Assembly: GCF_963855985.1 (NCBI RefSeq)
Contig: NC_087090.1
Coordinates: 13,576,501-13,640,500 of the forward strand
Direction: 5' to 3'
Source: Ostrinia nubilalis
Taxonomy: Eukaryota > Arthropoda > Insecta > Lepidoptera > Crambidae
DNA length: 64,000 nucleotides
The notes below the pieces were generated by a model. It ran no database searches and had not been told where the DNA came from. It worked only from the letters and a program-made list of their open reading frames with translations. Both the position numbers and the translations under genes were made by a program. Positions 1 through 10,985 of the stretch are shown here, one piece after another (within the stretch, counting starts at the first letter, position 1; each line of letters opens with the position of its first letter).

Positions 1-200
1 ATTAACTATTATGCCCGCGGCTTCACCCGCGTGAAATTCAGTGTCACAGATCGGCATAAATTATAGCCTATATGTTATTCTGGGTTATAAACAATAATAC
101 TGTAAAGTTTCATCAAAATCCGTTCAGTAGTTTTTGCGTGAAAGAGTAACAAACATCCAGACATCCAAATTTTCGCAATTATAATATTAGTAGGATTAAG
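1..200 (+). repeat. Lepidopteran interspersed repeat fragment (non-LTR retroelement 3' end type)
   Basis: The segment starts with a GC-rich cccgcggcttcacccgcg block. It continues with the phrase aaaatccgttcagtagtttt and ends in an ataatattagtaggat tail. I recognise this arrangement as a very common lepidopteran interspersed repeat. The family name is from memory of the pattern, not from a search. It lies in or beyond the second intron of the decarboxylase gene. Confidence 0.6.
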
Positions 201-364
201 GAACAGTAAGCCTTCTGTTATTAGGCTAAGTAAGGCCAAGTTTTTTGAGTGAATTTGGTTGCTAAACCTCGTAGTACCTACTTATATTACCAAGTTAGCG
301 TATGTTTAGTTTAGGTTGTTAGGCGTTCATCAACTGACTATTGTCAACATCTATACTTATCTTT

Positions 365-780
365 CTATCTATAGTAATATTATAAATGCGAAAGTAAACT
401 AAACCACTGAACCGATTTTGATTAAATTTGGCATAGAGATAGCTTGAGTCCCGGGAAAGGACATAGTTTTTATCCCGGTTTTTGAAACAGGGACGCGCGC
501 GATAAAGTTTTTCTGTGACAGACAAAATTCCACGCGGGCGGAGAGCTAGTAATAATTATAAAGCTGAAGAGTTTGTTTGTTTGGTTGAACGAGCTAATCT
601 CAGGAACTACTGGTCCGATTTGAAAAAATATTTTTGTGTTTGATAGGTAGCATATTTAACGAGGAAAGCTATAAGCTACATATCATAACGCCAATACCCA
701 ATAGACCAATAGGAGCGGAGCACCAATGAAGAATGTTTCAAAATCGTGGATTTTTTCCTTTTGAGAGCTGCCGCTGCGTT
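365..780 (-). repeat. Lepidopteran interspersed repeat fragments, inverted relative to the one at 1-200
   Basis: From about 365 the sequence reads aatattataaatgcgaaag, then gaaccgattttgat, then a 'gagtcccgggaaaggacata' phrase, and a cacgcgggcgga block near 531-541. This is the reverse order of the parts seen at 1-200, so it is a related copy in the opposite orientation. From about 565 a second recognisable module follows ('tctcaggaactactggtccg' near 598-617; 'accaataggagcggagcacc' near 705-724). Both are typical of lepidopteran intergenic DNA. A 68-codon ORF at 319-525 lies inside the repeat and is not a gene. Confidence 0.6.
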
Positions 781-1059
781 AACGGTTAAATTTTCGCAAA
801 TATCATGTATGACAAGCTTGTTCCCCTTTAAGTTCTATAAAAAAGTCTGCGAAAATATTCTATCTTAGTTATTAAGGTTGGCTCATCACAATCTTTTTTA
901 TGCTAAGGCTTAGCTAAGCAAAACCTTTAAAGTTATGCATTATTTGCGACGGTGTTTTTATAAACATGATATTACTAAAATCAATTCAATCAATCAATGT
1001 CAATTCACTTTCATCTAGGACCTAGATTCTAGGTAGTTAGAGATTGCTGATACACTTAC

Positions 1060-1645
1060 CCCAGGCATAATAATTTGGTTAAAATCTTTGATGACGTCTC
1101 TCCAGTCTCCCGGTTCCTCTGGCGCATTTTCAGGCAGGATATCTATCAAATATCCTGGCTCTATCGAAGGCAGGACATCCCTGTAAAATAATGTAACGAT
1201 AATTAAAAATAAAATAGATAGAATATTACAAATAAATAAACTACAAAGGTTGACTGGGTGATAATGTTTTAAAACAACAAGAGCGCCCTTTGTGATGATG
1301 CCTGATGTCTACACTCTCTATACATTTCAATTTTAATTACTTATGTAAAAATATTCTGCTCTGCAACGATCAGGAATCGAACCAGTACCAGATACCCACT
1401 GTGGTACCGTGAATATGACTGAATAGTATTTATTCGTAAGGATCTTCTTCAATAGGTATTCATTTAATACCATTATAACGTTTCTTGGGATATGCTTGGA
1501 ATCACTACTACAATTGATTAATTAAATTAATTTTGAACAAAAAAGTATAAATCTAAAATAATTACCGTTCCCTAATATTGTCCATGTAGTCTGCAACCAA
1601 ATCGATGGCGGCTTTCCCGAACTCCCGAAACTGTTGGGAATCCAT
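1060..1645 (-). CDS. Aromatic amino-acid decarboxylase (group II PLP decarboxylase), first two coding exons
   Basis: Two minus-strand exons encode the N terminus of a group II pyridoxal-phosphate decarboxylase (DOPA, tyrosine or histidine decarboxylase family), cytosolic enzymes that make biogenic amines. Exon 1 is 1566-1645: the ATG is at 1645-1643, it begins MDSQQFREFGKAAIDLVADY and ends in phase 2 at a GT donor. Exon 2 is 1060-1180. It opens with an AG acceptor, completes the split Arg codon, and encodes RDVLPSIEPGYLIDILPENA and later IIMPG. It stops at GTAAGT exactly where the family has the conserved MPG-V-THW segment. Together they give 67 residues, with the frame kept across the junction. 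The PLP lysine and all later exons lie off the left edge; nothing coding is visible in 1-1059. The N terminus resembles DOPA/aromatic decarboxylases more than histidine decarboxylases, but the substrate cannot be fixed from this part. Confidence 0.85.
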
Positions 1646-2908
1646 TATACCACACTGTTACAACTTACACTGTACCACTGTTAGTATTTGAACTATTACT
1701 GTATTATATTGTAATAAAGTTTTATTGAACTGGTTGCAGGCACTAGGTGTTGGGATGTCGTTCTGTGAGACAATGGTGGCACCATTTTACCGAGGTAGGG
1801 TAGTACTTATTCTAATCAATGGAGGTAGATTTATAGGCGCAAGCGCAGGTCGGCTTTTTACTGCGAGTCTGAGACAGCGCAGAGCACACGACGCGACTGC
1901 AACGAAATGGACTTAACGCTTTTCTAACAATGAATACAAGCAAATATAACGTCGTCACTGTCGTCACAGTGTGAGTACCGTTACCGTATTCGCCTCAACT
2001 TTTGCGCGACACAGCCTTATTTTAAACGTTTTTAACTACATTTATTCCCAAAGGTCCAAAAACTATGAAAAAATTAAACTTGATAGATCCGTATAAAATT
2101 CAAAGAGAATTTTCACACGACTATAAAATATTCCTAGAGTTGAAGCCAGTTTGATGAATCCTAATCGGTTCATCCATTATGGACTATGATGCCTATATTG
2201 CATTTATTATTGCTTGGGCAAGGTTGGGTTGATTTCAATAGTGAGGTAGGTATGAGGTTGAAAATAAAACAACTTAATAACACTATGCAATTTAGGGCTT
2301 TATTGATAAATAAGTCAAGACAAGATAAAACTGAAGAAGACTTTATGGAATGCAAATACATAAAAATGAAAAGAGTATAATTTTAAATTGAACATTGTAT
2401 ATTTTAATAATTTTATACTTATTACGTTTTTGTTCAATAATGATATTTTAGCACTGAATAGTTTAATAATGAATGAGTCTATTTTATCACATTTGTGAAA
2501 TTCTAGTTCATCATTTGAATGTAGTGAAACATGAATGAAAAGCTTTTCTATCTAAATAAATGTACCTACTAAAACTTAGTTTAATTCAAGGCAGAAGGTA
2601 TTTTCTTTTTGACTATTAAGAGTACATTTTGAGCCTAGTCGGGACATGTTCGTCTTTCGTTCATTTAAGGCACAAAAATATAATGCCATGGATTACAACT
2701 GCAATGGTTAATGTTTTCAAGTTTTGACTACAAATAACTTTTTAATTGACAGATTTTAAGTTAAAGATTACTGCAGAAAGGGTCGAAAAATTGAAAGATA
2801 ATCTTAAGAAAGAACAGAATTAGTGAGGATCTAGATATTTAGGCTTCTTCCTGACGAGCTGTTCGTATTGCCGAAATACGGACAACCTGGTAGGGAGTTG
2901 CCCTACAG
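1646..2908. other. Intergenic, upstream of the decarboxylase gene
   Basis: This 1.3 kb follows the 3' end of ARGLU1 and lies upstream of the decarboxylase ATG, so it should hold the decarboxylase promoter and 5' UTR. I see no convincing core promoter. The small ORFs here (1725-1916, 2170-2380) have no recognisable protein features and overlap on both strands. Confidence 0.4.
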
Positions 2909-3286
2909 TACAGTCAGCGTCAAATAGTTCGTGACACCACAGAATAATAATAAGTACTGTGACACCCAAAGTGGCCAAAAAGTTGACAACCCAACCTTAT
3001 TCCAATGAGGGCTATCGTTTTAGCGCTCACCAGTTAGCGCCACTGTAGAGTAAGGTCCTGTCACTTGCTAGTAGCGAAGACAGTGGCGCCAACTTGTGAG
3101 CGCTAAAGTGGTAGGAGGACTATCGTATTTGCACTCATCAAGATGGCGTCACTGTAGAGTAAGGTCCTGTCAATCGCCAGGGGTGCCAACTGTTAAGTAT
3201 AAAAACGATAGCCCTCATTGTAACAACGACGTGTTGCGAACTTTTTGGTTACTTTGGGTGTCACGAACTATTTGACGCTGAATGTA
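2909..3286. mobile_element. Non-autonomous DNA transposon (MITE) with about 30 bp terminal inverted repeats
   Basis: The left end (2909-2938) and the reverse complement of the right end (3257-3286) match at 29 of 30 bases around the core tcagcgtcaaatagttcgtg. The match resumes inward, with ccaaagtggccaaaaagtt on the left against ccaaagtaaccaaaaagtt on the right, after a roughly 25 bp insertion in the left arm. Inside are two direct copies of cactgtagagtaaggtcctg (near 3050 and 3151) and two inverted copies of the phrase gggctatcgtttt. There is no coding capacity. A target duplication is not clear. The end sequence is one I associate with lepidopteran MITEs. Confidence 0.8.
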
Positions 3287-4113
3287 CCTACCGAAAAACT
3301 GTAAAAATATACATCTACAAAAATAAATGATAAACGAACGCTAACTATGTCTATTAATTACGAAACATATTGGTTTACAGAGGGAATGGTGCACACATTT
3401 TATAAAATTCCTCATCTAACCATACTGTTATTAAAAAATCTATCCTCTGACCACATTATGACACCTAAAATACCTTAATTTACAAATACATATTTACAGA
3501 ACTTATACTAATGTATTATGGGTAAATAACAATTGTTATTTATTTCTCGTCTTGTAAAACCTACTGAAGGTGTGGACAAGTTGACAAGCTTAGTCTTCTA
3601 ATGAACAAGAATTAAAATTATTTAATGAGACTTAAAAGAAACTACTACAAACAGTTAAGAAAAACTCAGGAAAGTTATGTTATTCATGTCATTTTGTTCT
3701 TAAAATGCATATATTTTACGTCACAGCTGTTTCAGTCGTTTCTAATGAAAATTTTTGGTCAGAATTAGCTATTTTTTTCCAAATCCAAGACTTGATGCTG
3801 CGACACTAGCAGGAATTATAAATTTATATACCATGGCCTAATTTATTTACCAAATAATAATATAACATTAAAACGAATTGTGAAAACATGGCTGGAACAC
3901 TAATTTCAGCCCATGATCAATATTATCGAGAAAAACATGCAATTCTAAATCACTGAAGTACTTTACTTTTACCTATATTTTCGGAAAATTTCACCTAAGT
4001 GTCATAAAAACTGAAATATAATAATTATTTGAATAATATTCTACATTTATAACAACAAATTGTACATCTTTGCTTTGCCAAAGTTCATTAGGATTCATGC
4101 AATTGTACAATTC
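3287..4113. other. Intergenic plus probable ARGLU1 3' UTR
   Basis: AT-rich, with no protein-like ORF. On the minus strand an AATAAA (plus-strand tttatt at 3842-3847) lies about 270 bases after the ARGLU1 stop codon and is the best candidate polyadenylation signal, so roughly 3820-4113 is probably 3' UTR. Confidence 0.4.
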
Positions 4114-6316
4114 TCATGACATTGGTTTTAGAGAGAATGAAAGTTTAGGTCTTGAATTGTTTTTGCCTAAGATCTTCTTTTGTTCCTCTTTTACCCTTTT
4201 TTCTTGTTCCTTTTTGAGTTTCTGTCTCTCTTCATCCATTTTTCTTTGTTCTTCTATCATTGCTAACCGCTCTTCCGCCTGTAATAAAAAAAATGCAACT
4301 TTAATAACTTGATTTTGATATTATAATTCTTAACAAAAATATGCACTAATAGAATACTAGAATGCTCATCTGTTTAAATATTTGCCATTGAGAAACTGAG
4401 CAATATAGCTTGTAGCTTGAGTTTTTTGAGTGATTATTTGAAATTGACATCTATATAATTATTAGTGTTCATAACTTACCAGCTTACGCTGTGCCTCCTC
4501 AATTTTTTTATTATTTTCTGCCATGATTTCCTCCAGTTCTTTCCTTTTACGATCTTCTTCCTCCTGTTTAATAAAAAATACATGTTAATTGGGTTCTTAA
4601 ATGGAAGCGGTAACAAGAAATTTTAATTGCTATGTATACCATTGGACAAATGACTGTTTGTTCTTTATCATAATGGTATAATGTTTAAATTTCACATATT
4701 ATTATAATAACTATGCACAAGTGATAAGCAAACAGCTATTTTGTGAAAGATTTATAATGAATATATTATGTGAAAATAGTTTGTCAAAGATAACAAATCT
4801 CATGATGAATATTTTATTACATTATTTCATTGAGAAAATTTATGTTAAATAGTTCTGTTATTCATGTTACTCATTCTCCTATGTTGAGTTCTTTATACCA
4901 AGGATATTTCTATTCCAATACAAATCAAAACAATGAACATCAATCGGTTATTATGTTTACCTATTTTCAAACTGAATGTTTTCATACAAAAAATATATTG
5001 AAAAATACCTTCAGCTTTCACGTCAGGATCCTCAAGCAGCAACTCCATAAAATTCTTACAGCTTCTGGCTCTTGAGCAGTCTTCCGACCTGACTTATAGA
5101 CTACGTGACTGCCAAGGACAGTCAAGCGAACAATTTTAAAATGCTAGCCGGAAGCCTTCACGGCAATTTGACTAATGTAATCGTCAGAATAAAGCTAAAC
5201 ACAGTATGCCCCATCAGTGTGAATGACATGCATGTAGTTATTGGAAACATCAAGTTAAACAATCAGAGGCTTGTGCCTCAATGAGTGAAATTGTAAGGAA
5301 CTCAAGAAACAAATTCTTGTAAGCACTCGAACTACACCTGACTGGACCTTTAACAGATATGATCGAAATAATACTTTTATTAGTTTTTTTATATCAACTT
5401 GGTAGTAAACATTGATATTATACATTTAGGGTGTTTAGAAGATGCGAGAACAAGCAGAATTGTTTTCACATTTCATTTTTTGGGCGTCATGTGTAAGAGC
5501 AATGGACCGAGAGATTGCCTTTGCACATGACTGATAGAGGAAGAGAGCGGTTACCTGTCGAGCCATTTCCTTGCGCCGCTGTTGTTCACGCTGTCTCTCG
5601 AGCTCTTCCATCATCTCCTTTTCCATTTTACGTTTTGCTTCTTCTACTCTTTTTGCTACTTCTTGTTCAATCTCATCTTTACGTTTCTCTAACTCTTCTT
5701 CAACACGTTTTTTGACAAGTAACTCTATTCTTTTAGCGGCTTCTTCTTCCACCACCTGTAATATGTTTCAAATAATGTTTGAATTTCTCAACATTTTTAA
5801 ATGGAAATAGAATGGATAATGGGCTTATTTTTCAATATCTAATACAAAAGTTGAAGGTTAACAACTACATTCTCAAATTTGAATAATAATGGTGTGGAAA
5901 TTACACTACTACTGACCTTTTGCTCAGCTTCTCTAACTCTCCTTTGTCTTTCCATTTCTGCTAAGCGGTCAACTTCGTCCATCTTGCTGCGTCCTTTCGA
6001 TTTCTTTCTGTGACTCCTGCTGCCATCATATGAACCCTCACTGCTCGTCGTTGATGATACAGAGTGTGACCTTTTCCTGCACAAAAAATAAGAAAAATTA
6101 GCACAACTTTTCTTAAAAACCTACTTTACATCATGAGTATTTTATAAGATAATTTCGTTACCGAGATTTTGAGCTACGTTCTCTAGATTTTTCAACATGT
6201 TTAGAACTCCTGCTTCTTGATGTGGAGCGATCCTTCGATCGGCTCTTTTTACGCGAATGTTTGCTACTTTTGTGGTGACGCCTAGGTGATTTACTACGCG
6301 ACCTCGATCGGCCCAT
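4114..6316 (-). CDS. ARGLU1: Arginine and glutamate-rich protein 1 (ARGLU1) homologue, complete
   Basis: Five minus-strand exons: 6162-6316, 5917-6076, 5555-5755, 4480-4563 and 4114-4278, totalling 765 nt or 254 aa plus TGA (the human protein is about 273 aa). All junctions have GT/AG ends and keep frame (phases 2, 0, 0, 0). Residues 1-105 are an Arg/Ser-rich region starting [20 protein letters not shown]. Residues 106-200 are a long charged helix, Glu/Arg/Lys-rich, including [20 protein letters not shown]. The C terminus carries the family signature [15 protein letters not shown]1 is a nuclear protein that binds U2AF-type splicing factors and Mediator, and modulates alternative splicing and hormone-receptor transcription. 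The start is the first ATG of the RS domain; in-frame codons upstream (to 6403) include another ATG but do not look like the family. Intron 3 (4564-5554) contains a candidate regulatory exon, listed separately. Confidence 0.93.
5009..5088 (-). promoter_or_regulatory. ARGLU1: Candidate poison (premature-stop) cassette exon in ARGLU1 intron 3
   Basis: On the minus strand an AG acceptor ends at 5089 and a GT donor starts at 5008, enclosing 80 nt. Read in the ARGLU1 frame, the eleventh codon is TAA (5058-5056), and 80 is not a multiple of three. Inclusion would therefore truncate the protein and should trigger nonsense-mediated decay. The surrounding block (about 5000-5330) is visibly less AT-rich than the rest of the intron. 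Vertebrate ARGLU1 is known to autoregulate through an ultraconserved element and alternative exon in the intron that I believe is the positional equivalent. The exon itself is inferred; its polypyrimidine tract is weak. Confidence 0.35.
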
Positions 6317-6818
6317 TGCAATAATTTGTCTACCCACTGTATTTGGCTTCAAATAATGGTAAAATAGCACGTAAATCGCAAATTGAAATTCAATATTGCT
6401 CAAAGTGACAAGTGATTGACCGACGCCATAATGAATGTTGCTTGCATGAAAAAATATTCTTCTTTCTACCAGAAACTACCAAAAATGTAGTGATGGTAGA
6501 AATCATAGCAATGTCAGTCAAGGGAGAAGTCATATGGCCAAACTTATTTTTACTGCAGTTGCACGCAGAACGCGAGCTCCAAGCGAGCTCTGTGCGTGTG
6601 TTTTCTTTCAAATAAGCGGATTTAGTTGCGAGAACGTATTTCACCTCCTCTACCATAGTAGAAACAAATCCTCTACCGCGTGCCTCTCTCTACCCTCTCG
6701 GTGGCAAGCTTGATGGGAGTGGATGGGAATAAAAGCTCTCTACCCTCTATTTTCGCTGTGTAACTTTTAATAAAACAAATTCCAAATTTTATGTTTAGAT
6801 TTATTAGTTCTTAAAATA
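6317..6818. other. ARGLU1 5' flank / TTLL3 3' flank
   Basis: Five hundred bases between the ARGLU1 start codon and the stop of the next minus-strand gene. It must hold the ARGLU1 promoter and 5' UTR and the TTLL3 polyadenylation site. A minus-strand AATAAA (tttatt at 6800-6805) lies 14 bases beyond the TTLL3 stop. A pyrimidine-rich ctctctaccctct phrase occurs twice (near 6686 and 6736). No gene is seen. Confidence 0.4.
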
Positions 6819-9800
6819 TCACTTGAGAAATTCCTGAAAATATTCTTTTTCTTTTTGGTTAATAAAAGATATAATTTTGGAGGTGGCCTTTATAATTTCA
6901 TCTTGCGTGTTGTTTTCATCGTTAGAAATACCAATATTAGGACTTAAGTTCTCAAACATTCTTTTGATGGGATTAAATTCTACAAAACTTCCTTTGCCTT
7001 GAGGGCCATCATCCAACTCACTAAAACTAAATGTCTTCTTGATGCTCAGTGCTTCCATAGAAGCGAAACGACTGCAGGAATTCTTTAACAAAGCCTTAAT
7101 GTCGGTAACACTTTGCAATCGCTTGACGATATGTTTGTGTTTTTTGGAAGAATGTGTCGATGGAACATCCAGTTTCTCTTCGGACTTTGAATCAAAACTG
7201 TTTTCGGAAGTGGTAATACGGTCTACTATCTCATCCAACTGCTCAGTGATCACCGTAGCTGCCACAGATAGTTCGTTCTCCGACTCAGTATTATGGTCAC
7301 AAGGCAATGGGTCTTCATGTTTGCTCGACACACTATCAACCTCTGGTTCATCATCGTCATCTGGCTGAACCATTATATCAGTGTCGTAGATATGTTTCAA
7401 TTTGTTGAGCATCGCTTTAATGTCGCGTTCCTTGCCAATATCAGGATCGTCATAAGATTCTTTGATCTCTATATTGCCTCTATAGAAATAGTCCAAGGGC
7501 AAAGTGTACCCACGGACAAATAAGTCGGCCGCACCGCCATAGCGTGGTATAGATATCGGCTGTCGATAAATGCACTCGAATTTTCCTGTTGGTAAACTCG
7601 TATTGCCAGCGTAGTCGACAACCACTGTAATCAAAAATGTTATTACAGAAACATCATAAAATTCGCATGTCCAGTGCGGTCCACTTTGACCTGACCGCAG
7701 ACCGCAACTGTGCCAAAGGGGAATCAGGTTGATTAATGTCCAATATCTAAGTTAAGTACTACTTACCTATAAATAATAATTAGAACGTACAAAAAGATTT
7801 GAATAAGAAGACGCTTGCTTGCAAAAGCTTTTTAAGTATTTTCCTAATCAGAATGAAAACTGGTGAACTGCTGTTAGCTGAGGAAGATAAAACTCACCTT
7901 TTATTATGTCTGAAACAACAGCGGGGCATATCTTGGCCGTTACTTGGGTAGTGTGGTTCAGATCCGGACAAGAGTTGATTTCAATCAACCAAGGCTTATA
8001 TTCTTTGTCCAGAATAAAGTCGCAACCGTAGAGCTCGAACCTATTTTTGCTAACAGTTAAAGAATCTTGACAACTGAGCATAATGCCAACAATCGACTTT
8101 TTCATTCCAGGATAAATAATATTATCCCATACTGCGCTCTTTCCAATTTTCTTTAAATAATCTTTGTACATCCCTAAATCCCACATATTGTTTTGTGGTA
8201 GCTCCGAATGCCGTCCCATACAATTCTTGTATTTCCTCTGAACTGCATTATTAGTCAAATGAATTGATTCGTGATAGTTTTTCAAGTTGTACTTTTGAGA
8301 GCTGAATTTCAAATAGCAGTCTGTATACATCCATATTACCAAAGGAAAAGTGCTCGTGACCAGATAATACTGTCTGATATCAAACTTGGTGTCGTGAATG
8401 AGCAGTGGTTCTTCTGAAAAGATAAAATGTCGAGCTGGTGACTTTTTGTTTCAAAAACCTAAGTCTGCATTTTATAAAACGTTATGAAAGAAAGAAAAGT
8501 TTGTTTCGCAACAGGTCCTAAGCACGCGATGTTCACCTAAACATAAATAAATGTGACGGTTAGAAACAAAGCTGCCTAGAGTCAGTGCCGTAACTAGCCT
8601 TTTATGCGCCCGGTGCGAGCTTTCAAAACTGCGCCCTTGAAAAATGCTTGGTCTGGTCATTTCTGCGCCCCTCCAGGGTCGGCGCCCTGTGCCTGGGCAC
8701 CGCTGGCACCGCCCTAGTTACGGCACTGCCTAGAGTTACTATTATGATATTATCTCATAATATTCAGCACAGGCCCAAATTATGAACCATTTATTCGAAG
8801 TATTTCCTCATATGACGATATAACGATAATAGAAACAAAATTATGCTTACCAATGTATTTCTGGATGACATACTTAGCGTTAGCTTTATGTAATAAGTTC
8901 GTAATGACTCCTAATTTAGAAGCCATTCTAATGCCTCTACCTCTAGAACAATGAGCAGGCTTTATGATCCAAATATTGTGGCAGCCCTCGCAACTTAGTT
9001 GAGGGCGGTACCTATGTATTTCTTTTAGTAAACACTTAGCATATCCCAAGTAAAGTGGCAGTTTGTTATCTTTATCCTCTTGAAATACATCTTGTTTTGC
9101 AATTATTCTGTAATATTTTTTTAGGAACGCACTCCATTGTCCGGAGCTTGCAGTGCTCAGAGATCTATCGATGTCTTTATGTTGTTTTCGGAACAAGTAT
9201 TCTTTGCATCTATTTAGTGCGAAAACTAATACATTGATTGACATCTTGCCTGATTTTATAAATACTGGCCTCTCATTAGCAACCATAGAAAGAATCCATT
9301 TCAATAAGCTAGTGCAAGCTGTTATTTTGTAATCCTTCACAAATCCTTCTATTTCCCCAACATCATAACTATTGTATGTTCGTGGACCATTGACTTCAGC
9401 TACATCCTCAATATAAAACCAGTAATTTCTCTTCATCGATGAACATAACCCTTGTTTTGTAGTCCACTGGGCATCAGTTTTAAGTTTATTCACTATAGTA
9501 TTGCATTCTTTAGCAGAGTTCATGTCTATCATCGGTGGTTCGCGTTGTTCATCTTTAACGCGCCAAATGAAGTTCGGGTTGTATTTCTCAACTAAATTGG
9601 ATAAAAGTAATCTTTCTAGTTCTCCATGTATTTCTGATTTATTAGTGAATGTACCATTACGTATTTTGGATAAGTTCATCCGATTAGGTGGTATTTTTTC
9701 TACCCACCCGCGTTCAAGTAAGGCTTTGCGAACGGCACCGCAGCTACCATAGATGGAAAATATCTTATTCTCTTTAATAGCAGTTGAAGCCAAGTTTTTA

Positions 9801-10373
9801 AGTTTTACGTATCGCGATGACCTTGTTTGGCAGCTGCAAATTACGTAAGCTTTCTCTTTGGGCGAGAGCCCCGTGGATCGGTAAGTGCTTTGAAGACCCA
9901 TGGTGTTATATCTTTTTCTATCAGCTATTCGAGGACTGTTATGCGCAAACCGGTTAAATGGTGACATAATCCGTTGGACGCCGCCTTTATCATAATGCTT
10001 ATAAGGGGATTTCTGTAATCATTATGAACTGTATCAAGGATTGCTTTAAGTTTATATAGTTTGAAAGAATAAATTAAAATGCTTATTACTTTGGACAGGA
10101 CTGAAGGATGTCTCTCGATTGTGGGTCCAGATCCTCCAAAAACACCATCTTGTCTCAAATGCTTCGAGAGTTTCTTTGGAAACGAACTAGAAGCTACGCT
10201 TTTCTGCGATAGAAAAAAGCAGTCGTTACTATTTTGAGACACCTGATTAAATCGTAATAGAGCCTTAATTTACCTTTTTCTTTCTGATACATTTCTTCTT
10301 TCTGAGTGGCATTGTGATGTCGATTCATTCTTTTTCTAGCATGAACCTGTATGTCCTCTACGAACAGCAACAT
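6819..10373 (-). CDS. Tubulin glycylase, TTLL3-like, left tandem copy (intron-poor)
   Basis: Five minus-strand exons: 10274-10373, 10090-10193, 8851-10012, 7898-8413 and 6819-7624. They total 2688 nt, 895 aa plus TGA, with frame kept throughout. TTLL3/8-type enzymes ligate glycine to the glutamate side chains of tubulin tails in cilia and sperm flagella. The ATP-grasp core is intact: IWIIKPAHCSRGRGIRM, then YVIQKYIG at the end of exon 3, [24 protein letters not shown], and ELYGCDFILDKEYKPWLIEI with the metal-binding E-x-N near residue 600. The tail from residue 628 is low-complexity, with an acidic run (QPDDDDEPEVDS) and no known domain. Exons 1-2 are the least certain: exon 2 needs the GTAG acceptor at 10194-10197 to stay in frame with exon 1, because a nearer CAG gives a stop. 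The next gene upstream is its paralogue. Four introns here, against eight in that copy. Confidence 0.88.
8414..8850. other. Intron of the left TTLL3 gene, carrying a hAT-type MITE
   Basis: The intron has a phase 1 GTAAGC donor (8850-8845) and a TCAG acceptor (8417-8414). The same intron position is occupied in the paralogue at 12741-12982. It contains the palindromic element at 8583-8728; the rest is unremarkable AT-rich sequence. A 62-codon ORF at 8472-8660 runs across the element edge and is spurious. Confidence 0.7.
8583..8728. mobile_element. hAT-type MITE with 8 bp target site duplication
   Basis: A 146 bp palindromic element begins CAGTGCCGTAACTAG and ends CTAGTTACGGCACTG, so its termini are perfect inverted repeats. 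It is flanked by the exact 8 bp duplication CCTAGAGT at 8575-8582 and 8729-8736. An 8 bp duplication with CAG...CTG ends is the hallmark of the hAT superfamily. It is GC-rich compared with its intron and has no coding capacity, so it would need a transposase in trans. Confidence 0.92.
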
Positions 10374-10985
10374 ATTATATTTTATGATTATGTATTTCAA
10401 TTAGGAGTTAGGACTAAGGGCCTTTTGAATTTATTGGCGTATTAAAAAGTATGTTCCACTTTTATGTTCTGTAATTATATTTAATGTATTACCTCCTCGC
10501 GTAATGGAAACATTTTTCATCACTTTTTCATGTTTTATTTCCTTTTTTTGTGTTTTAAATTACATTTTACAACTGCACTTGAAAAATTTTGACTTTCCTT
10601 TGTGACATTAATGTCAAAATTTTATGTCACTCAGAAAATTGACAGTAATTTTGTGAAGCTTAAAAAAACTTTATCTATGAGTCGGCAAAAAGGATTTTGA
10701 TTATGTGGGGAACTTGACACAGGAACAGTAGGATTCGGGATTTGGGAGCACCTGGAACACAAGGAAGTAAATGAGGAAAGTAATATAAATAAGCTACTTA
10801 CATTTTATTACATAATTTTAACACGCATCATAATAATTTTAGTATAGAATTTGAAGATATCAACAGCACAATAAAAATAATCTCAGAAGTTTAACAATTT
10901 CAAAAATTCATACCATCTCACTCAATTTGTTTTATAAACAAAGGTTCAGCACAGAATCAAAATACAATTATAAATTTTTAAAGCG
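10374..10985. other. Spacer between the two TTLL3 genes
   Basis: About 610 bases that should hold the left gene's promoter and the right gene's 3' UTR. A minus-strand AATAAA (tttatt at 10804-10809) sits about 177 bases beyond the right gene's stop. A perfect 14 bp palindrome, TGACATTAATGTCA, lies near 10601-10614. No other gene is visible. The short spacing fits a tandem duplication. Confidence 0.45.

Noticed and set aside
1365..1425. Phrase ggaatcgaacc resembling the B-box/T-loop complement of a tRNA gene
   Set aside because: The flanking bases do not form a T-stem, and no acceptor stem or anticodon arm can be drawn around it.
1725..1916. 63-codon ORF upstream of the decarboxylase
   Set aside because: No motif, no splice or family context, and it lies in the expected promoter/5' UTR on the opposite strand.
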